This document shows, piece by piece, positions 4,669 through 8,018 of a stretch of 8,018 nucleotides of DNA. The stretch spans positions 1-8,018 of the forward strand of contig JACCYR010000246.1 of the NCBI GenBank assembly GCA_013696385.1. The letters run 5' to 3'. Position 1 is the stretch's first letter. Each line of letters begins with the position of its first letter. Source of the stretch: Acidobacteriota bacterium (GTDB lineage: Bacteria; Acidobacteriota; Blastocatellia; Pyrinomonadales; Pyrinomonadaceae). Both the position numbers and the translations under genes were made by a program. The notes below the pieces were generated by a model. The model saw only the letters and a program-made list of their open reading frames with translations, was not told the DNA's origin and did not search any database.

Positions 4669-5850
4669 ATGAAAGCAATCTCTATTTTGGGTTCGACGGG
4701 TTCAATCGGCTGTAATACTTTAAAAGTTGTCGAGCATTTGGGTGGTTTTCGTGTGGTTGCGCTCGGCGCGGGCGGAAATGTCGGCAAACTTGCCGCGCAA
4801 GTTGAACAATTCAAACCTGAACTTGTTGCCGTCAAAAACGAAACTTGCGCCGAAGAATTGCTTCGCGCAATTACAAATTCCAAAATTCAAATTCCAAAAA
4901 TTGTTGTCGGCAAAAAAGGTTTAATCGAAGTTGCCACGCATGAAAAGGCGGAAACGGTTGTTTCGGCAACTGTTGGCGCGATTGGGTTTGTGCCGACGCT
5001 TCGTGCTTTAGAAGCGGGGAAAAGAGTTGCGCTGGCAAATAAGGAAACGCTTGTAATGGCAGGCGAATTGATGACGAAAGCGGCGCGGGAAAACGGCGCG
5101 GAGATTTTGCCGGTTGATTCCGAACACAACGCGCTTCATCAATGTCTGCGCGGCGAAACTAAAAAAGAAGTCAAACGCTTGATTCTGACTGCTTCGGGCG
5201 GACCTTTTCGCACCAAAACAAAAAAAGAAATCGAAAACGCGACACGCGCAGAAGCCTTGAATCATCCGACTTGGAATATGGGCGATAAAATCACGATTGA
5301 CTGCGCGACGCTGATGAACAAAGGTTTGGAAGTTATCGAAGCGCGTTGGCTGTTTGATTTTGATGCGGACGAAATTGGCGTGGTCGTGCATCCGCAATCG
5401 GTCGTGCATTCGATGGTCGAATTTGTTGACGGTTCGATAATTGCTCAATTAGGCGTAACCGATATGCGCCACGCGATTCAATACGCGCTGACTTTTCCCG
5501 AAAGGAAAAACTGTGAACTCGAACCGCTCGATTTTACGAAAATCTCACAATTAACTTTTGAAGAACCTGATTTAGAGCGGTTTCCGTGTTTGGCTCTGGC
5601 ATATAAGGCTTTGAAAATCGGCGGAACGATGCCCGCGGCTTTAAATGCCGCCAATGAAATCGCCGTCCAAGCATTTTTGGACAATAAAATTCGTCTTTCC
5701 GACATTTCGTTTATTGTTGAAAGCGTGCTGGACGGATACGAAACTCAGCAAGTCGCCAATCTCGAAACCGTTTTATCGGCTGACCAAACGGCGCGAAAAC
5801 AGGCTATAATGAAATTGGAAAATTTGGAAAAAACTGCTTCGGCAAAATGA
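4669..5850 (+). CDS. dxr: 1-deoxy-D-xylulose 5-phosphate reductoisomerase
   Basis: Dxr converts 1-deoxy-D-xylulose 5-phosphate to 2-C-methyl-D-erythritol 4-phosphate with NADPH and a divalent metal. It is the committed step of the MEP isoprenoid pathway, is cytoplasmic, and is the fosmidomycin target. The 393 residues match family length. Seen: the NADPH-binding GSTGSIG (8-14); LANKETLV (122-129); PVDSEHNALHQC (148-159) with metal ligands Asp150 and Glu152; SGGPFR (176-181); HPTWNMGDKITID (199-211) with His199, Trp202 and Met204 of the active-site flap; MNKGLEVIEA (216-225) with metal ligand Glu221; HPQSVVHSMVE (241-251); and PAALNAANEIAV (322-333). All key residues are present. An AATTCCAAA repeat encodes NSKIQIPK in a surface region (70-77). 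The start has no strong SD. A weakly spaced Uma2 gene begins 7 bp after its stop, and rseP follows. Confidence 0.97.
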   Translation: MKAISILGSTGSIGCNTLKVVEHLGGFRVVALGAGGNVGKLAAQVEQFKPELVAVKNETCAEELLRAITNSKIQIPKIVVGKKGLIEVATHEKAETVVSATVGAIGFVPTLRALEAGKRVALANKETLVMAGELMTKAARENGAEILPVDSEHNALHQCLRGETKKEVKRLILTASGGPFRTKTKKEIENATRAEALNHPTWNMGDKITIDCATLMNKGLEVIEARWLFDFDADEIGVVVHPQSVVHSMVEFVDGSIIAQLGVTDMRHAIQYALTFPERKNCELEPLDFTKISQLTFEEPDLERFPCLALAYKALKIGGTMPAALNAANEIAVQAFLDNKIRLSDISFIVESVLDGYETQQVANLETVLSADQTARKQAIMKLENLEKTASAK

Positions 5851-5855
5851 GGTGA
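5849..5855 (+). promoter_or_regulatory. Ribosome binding site of the Uma2 gene, overlapping the dxr stop codon
   Basis: GAGGTGA overlaps the dxr TGA (5848-5850) and lies 2 nt before ATG 5858 and 5 nt before ATG 5861. It is the best SD in the dxr operon segment and favours an ATG start over the GTG at 5852, which lies inside it. The arrangement suggests translational coupling with dxr. Confidence 0.7.
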
Positions 5856-5857
5856 AA

Positions 5858-6538
5858 ATGATGCGGCAAACAACTGAACCAACCAAGTCGGATAATCCAA
5901 TTGTTTTTTTCTCATATGAAGAATCTGACATCGAAGAACCGTCAAAGATAAAATGGACACGAGAGGAATACTATCGTCTTTCTGACTTAGGCTTTTTTAA
6001 TGGTAAAAGAGTTGAGCTAATAGAAGGCGAAATTTTTGTCAAATACACTTATTCGGAGTTTGATGAAGGAGAATACGAAATGAGCGCGATGAGCAGTTTG
6101 CATTACGCTGGCGTTAATGTTGCGGCGGAAGTTCTGCGGGAAGTGTTCAAGAAAAAATTCTTTGTCGCCGTACAATGTCCAATCAATGTCGGCGAAGATT
6201 CCGAACCTGAACCCGACATTGCCGTAATAGAAGGTAAAGTGAGAGATTTCAAAAATGCAATTCCGAAAACCGCCGCGTTGGTTGTTGAAATTTCCGATAG
6301 TTCATTGTTTTTTGACCAAACCCGAAAAGCTAGTTTATACGCGCGGGCGAATATCCAAGATTACTGGATTGTTGATGTGCGTAACCATCGCCTGGAAATC
6401 TATCGCCGCCCGATAAAAGACAAAACAATGTTTTATGGTTTCGGTTATGCTGAACGATTAATTTTTAACGAAAAAGATACGGTTTCACCGCTTGCCAAAC
6501 CGGATGCGAAAATTAAGGTCGCCGATTTGCTTCCGTAA
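5858..6538 (+). CDS. Uma2-family (DUF820) PD-(D/E)XK nuclease-like protein
   Basis: The product of about 226 residues has the Uma2 pattern: an N-terminal WTREEYYRLSDLGFFNGKRVELIEGEI block (33-59), a His in the SSLHYAGVNVAAEVL helix (82), EPEPDIAVIEG with Asp120, LVVEISDSS with Glu144, then K157 in RKASLYARA followed by YWIVDV (169-174). Asp120, Glu144 and probably Lys157 form the expected PD-(D/E)XK-type site, so the fold appears intact. Members are widespread, often multicopy and mostly uncharacterised; nuclease activity here is inferred only. The first 30 residues precede the usual domain. Starts at 5852 (GTG), 5858 and 5861 (ATG) are all in frame; I prefer an ATG because GAGGTGA (5849-5855) overlaps the GTG. 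The gene is coupled to dxr and separates it from rseP, which is unusual for this pair. Confidence 0.85.
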   Translation: MMRQTTEPTKSDNPIVFFSYEESDIEEPSKIKWTREEYYRLSDLGFFNGKRVELIEGEIFVKYTYSEFDEGEYEMSAMSSLHYAGVNVAAEVLREVFKKKFFVAVQCPINVGEDSEPEPDIAVIEGKVRDFKNAIPKTAALVVEISDSSLFFDQTRKASLYARANIQDYWIVDVRNHRLEIYRRPIKDKTMFYGFGYAERLIFNEKDTVSPLAKPDAKIKVADLLP

Positions 6539-6546
6539 ATTAAGGT

Positions 6547-6575
6547 TTGACTCTGATGAAAGCGGGTTTTACACT
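6547..6575 (+). promoter_or_regulatory. Likely rseP promoter
   Basis: TTGACT (6547-6552, five of six) and TACACT (6570-6575, four of six) are separated by the optimal 17 bp. They lie about 70 nt upstream of the rseP ATG in the 106-nt gap after the Uma2 gene. No intrinsic terminator is seen in the gap, so read-through from dxr-uma2 is also possible. Confidence 0.5.
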
Positions 6576-6644
6576 TTAATTTGCAACTTGGCGCGGAAAT
6601 TTTGTTTCTAAGGACTCAAATAATTTTGAAAAGGAATTTATTTA

Positions 6645-8000
6645 ATGTTTGATATTTTAATAGTCATTTTAGCAGTTATATTTGTTCTTGGCATTGCCAT
6701 CAATATCCACGAATTTGGACATTTTGCCGTTGCCAAACTTTTGGGAATGCGCGTCGAAGCATATTCGTTTTTCGGTTTGGGTCCGCGCATTTGGGGCAGG
6801 AAAATCGGACACACCGATTATCGCATCAGCGCGATTCCGCTCGGAGCATACGTCAAACTTTATGGCGACGAAGCCACCGGCGCACTAGAAGGCGGAGAAT
6901 CAAAAGGCGAGTTTGTTCCCGAATCCGAACTTTATGAACTGCGCCCGCGCTGGCAAAAATTTCTTGTAATGGTCGGCGGACCGTTTATGAACATTATGCT
7001 GGCATTGGCAATTCCGTTTGCCGGAGCTTTAATCTACGGCGTTCCGTCAATGCCTTCGCCGGTTGTCGCCAGCGTTAAAGCCGGCGGCGCGGCAGAGCGA
7101 GCGGGCATTAAAGTCGGCGACAGAATCGTTGGTTTCGACAGTCAGGAAAATCCGAGTTGGGAACGAATTCGTAACGATTCAATGATTGCGCCCAATATGG
7201 AAATTCCGGTTGTTGTCGAACGAAACGGACAGCGAAGTAACCTGACGATTAAACCGACCAAAGAAGATGTCAACGGTAATTCGGTTGGTTCATTGGACTT
7301 TGCGCCGACCGAGCCAGTTATAGTTAGTCCGATGCCCGATTCGCCTGCCGAAAAAGCCGGTATTCAAAAAGGCGATAAAGCTATCTCCATCAATGGCGAA
7401 ACGGTTGGCAGTATTGAGAACTTTAAGGATTTGATTCAGAAATATAAGGAAAATCCGTTAAATCTTGTCGTTGTTCGCAACAACGAGCCAAAAGAAATTA
7501 CGCTGCAAGCCAAAATCGGCGAAGACGGCAAAGCATTAATCGGCGCAGGTTTAAGCAGTCAGAGTTTGGACAGAGAAACGGCTTCGGTTTCGCAAGCTGC
7601 CGCTTTTGCCGTTAATACAAATCTCGAAATTATCCGTTTGACGGGCAGAGTTTTCGGTCAGCTTTTTGCGGGTGAGCGTTCGGTTAAAGACGCGGGCGTG
7701 GCGGGACCAATCGGAATTGTCCAAATAATTTCACAAGTCGTTCACGAACAGGGATTTGTCGGACTTATTTCAATTTTAGCGTTAATCAGCTTGAACTTGG
7801 GCGTTTTCAATCTTTTGCCAATTCCGATGCTCGACGGCGGACAAATTGCAGTTTTGGCAATTGAAGGTTTTCTTGCCCTTTTCGGCTTAACCCTTTCGTT
7901 GGCAGTAAAGGAAAAAATTCAACTCGTCGGTCTGGCAATGATTCTGCTTTTGATGGTAACGGTTATTTTCTTTGACGTTTCGCGGCTGATTGGGAAATAA
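6645..8000 (+). CDS. rseP: RseP-family site-2 intramembrane zinc metalloprotease
   Basis: This inner-membrane protease cuts substrates within the bilayer. In E. coli it acts after DegS on the anti-sigma factor RseA and also clears remnant signal peptides. The 451 residues match family length. Visible: TM1 (about 3-20) leading into HEFGH (22-26; His22 and His26 bind zinc, Glu23 is catalytic); the GPRIW and YRISAIPLGAYVKLYGDE region (47-76); TM2 with GGPFMNIMLA (111-120); PDZ1 (about 138-202); PDZ2 (about 224-288); TM3 (about 370-388) followed by NLLPIPMLDGGQ (389-400), whose Asp397 is the third zinc ligand; and TM4 (about 424-444). All catalytic residues are present. SD AAAAGGAA (6629-6636) precedes ATG 6645. 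No anti-sigma gene is in view, so the substrate is unknown here. Confidence 0.95.
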   Translation: MFDILIVILAVIFVLGIAINIHEFGHFAVAKLLGMRVEAYSFFGLGPRIWGRKIGHTDYRISAIPLGAYVKLYGDEATGALEGGESKGEFVPESELYELRPRWQKFLVMVGGPFMNIMLALAIPFAGALIYGVPSMPSPVVASVKAGGAAERAGIKVGDRIVGFDSQENPSWERIRNDSMIAPNMEIPVVVERNGQRSNLTIKPTKEDVNGNSVGSLDFAPTEPVIVSPMPDSPAEKAGIQKGDKAISINGETVGSIENFKDLIQKYKENPLNLVVVRNNEPKEITLQAKIGEDGKALIGAGLSSQSLDRETASVSQAAAFAVNTNLEIIRLTGRVFGQLFAGERSVKDAGVAGPIGIVQIISQVVHEQGFVGLISILALISLNLGVFNLLPIPMLDGGQIAVLAIEGFLALFGLTLSLAVKEKIQLVGLAMILLLMVTVIFFDVSRLIGK

Positions 8001-8018
8001 AAAGTCAACTTTTTTATT

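Noticed and set aside
5008..5448. 146-residue open frame antisense to dxr
   Set aside because: It lies entirely within the well-supported dxr gene, and its translation has no recognisable domain.
8001..8018. Terminator after rseP (AAAAGTCAACTTTTTT)
   Set aside because: The only pairing leaves a 2-nt loop and the window ends there; it cannot be judged.

Overview
The window reads as ordinary bacterial chromosome of moderate GC content. It holds eight protein genes, seven on the plus strand and one on the minus strand, plus a small transposon-like insertion. Gene content and protein style (a HisRS with an LARGL-YYTG histidine motif, a DUF1572-type DinB protein, a secreted Kelch propeller, an Uma2 protein beside housekeeping genes) resemble Acidobacteriota of the Blastocatellia/Pyrinomonadales kind. 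That placement is inference from memory of such proteins; no rRNA or other phylogenetic marker is present.

Layout. Positions 1-483 are the 3' end of a flotillin/SPFH gene, closed by a strong intrinsic terminator. hisS (634-1947) follows, with a small palindrome over its ribosome binding site. A secreted seven-blade Kelch-repeat protein (2076-3215) ends at another hairpin terminator. Next is a 189-bp MITE-like element (3303-3491) with 12-bp terminal inverted repeats and a perfect 9-bp target-site duplication. Its right-hand copy of the duplication runs into the ATG of the following DinB/DUF1572 gene (3500-4108). That gene converges on a small minus-strand gene for a secreted, extremely arginine-rich protein (4203-4502), and the two share a bidirectional terminator. 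The last block is dxr (4669-5850), a closely coupled Uma2-family gene (5858-6538) and rseP (6645-8000).

How the genes relate. dxr (isoprenoid precursor synthesis) and rseP (intramembrane protease) are neighbours in many bacteria. Here an Uma2 gene lies between them, and rseP appears to have a promoter of its own. hisS, the Kelch gene, the DinB-like gene and the Arg-rich gene look like independent transcription units. No phage genes, CRISPR array, tRNA or rRNA gene was seen. I found no clear new multi-gene system. The most notable items are the MITE-like insertion placed exactly on a start codon, the lysine-free Arg-rich secreted protein, and the accessory gene inside dxr-rseP.
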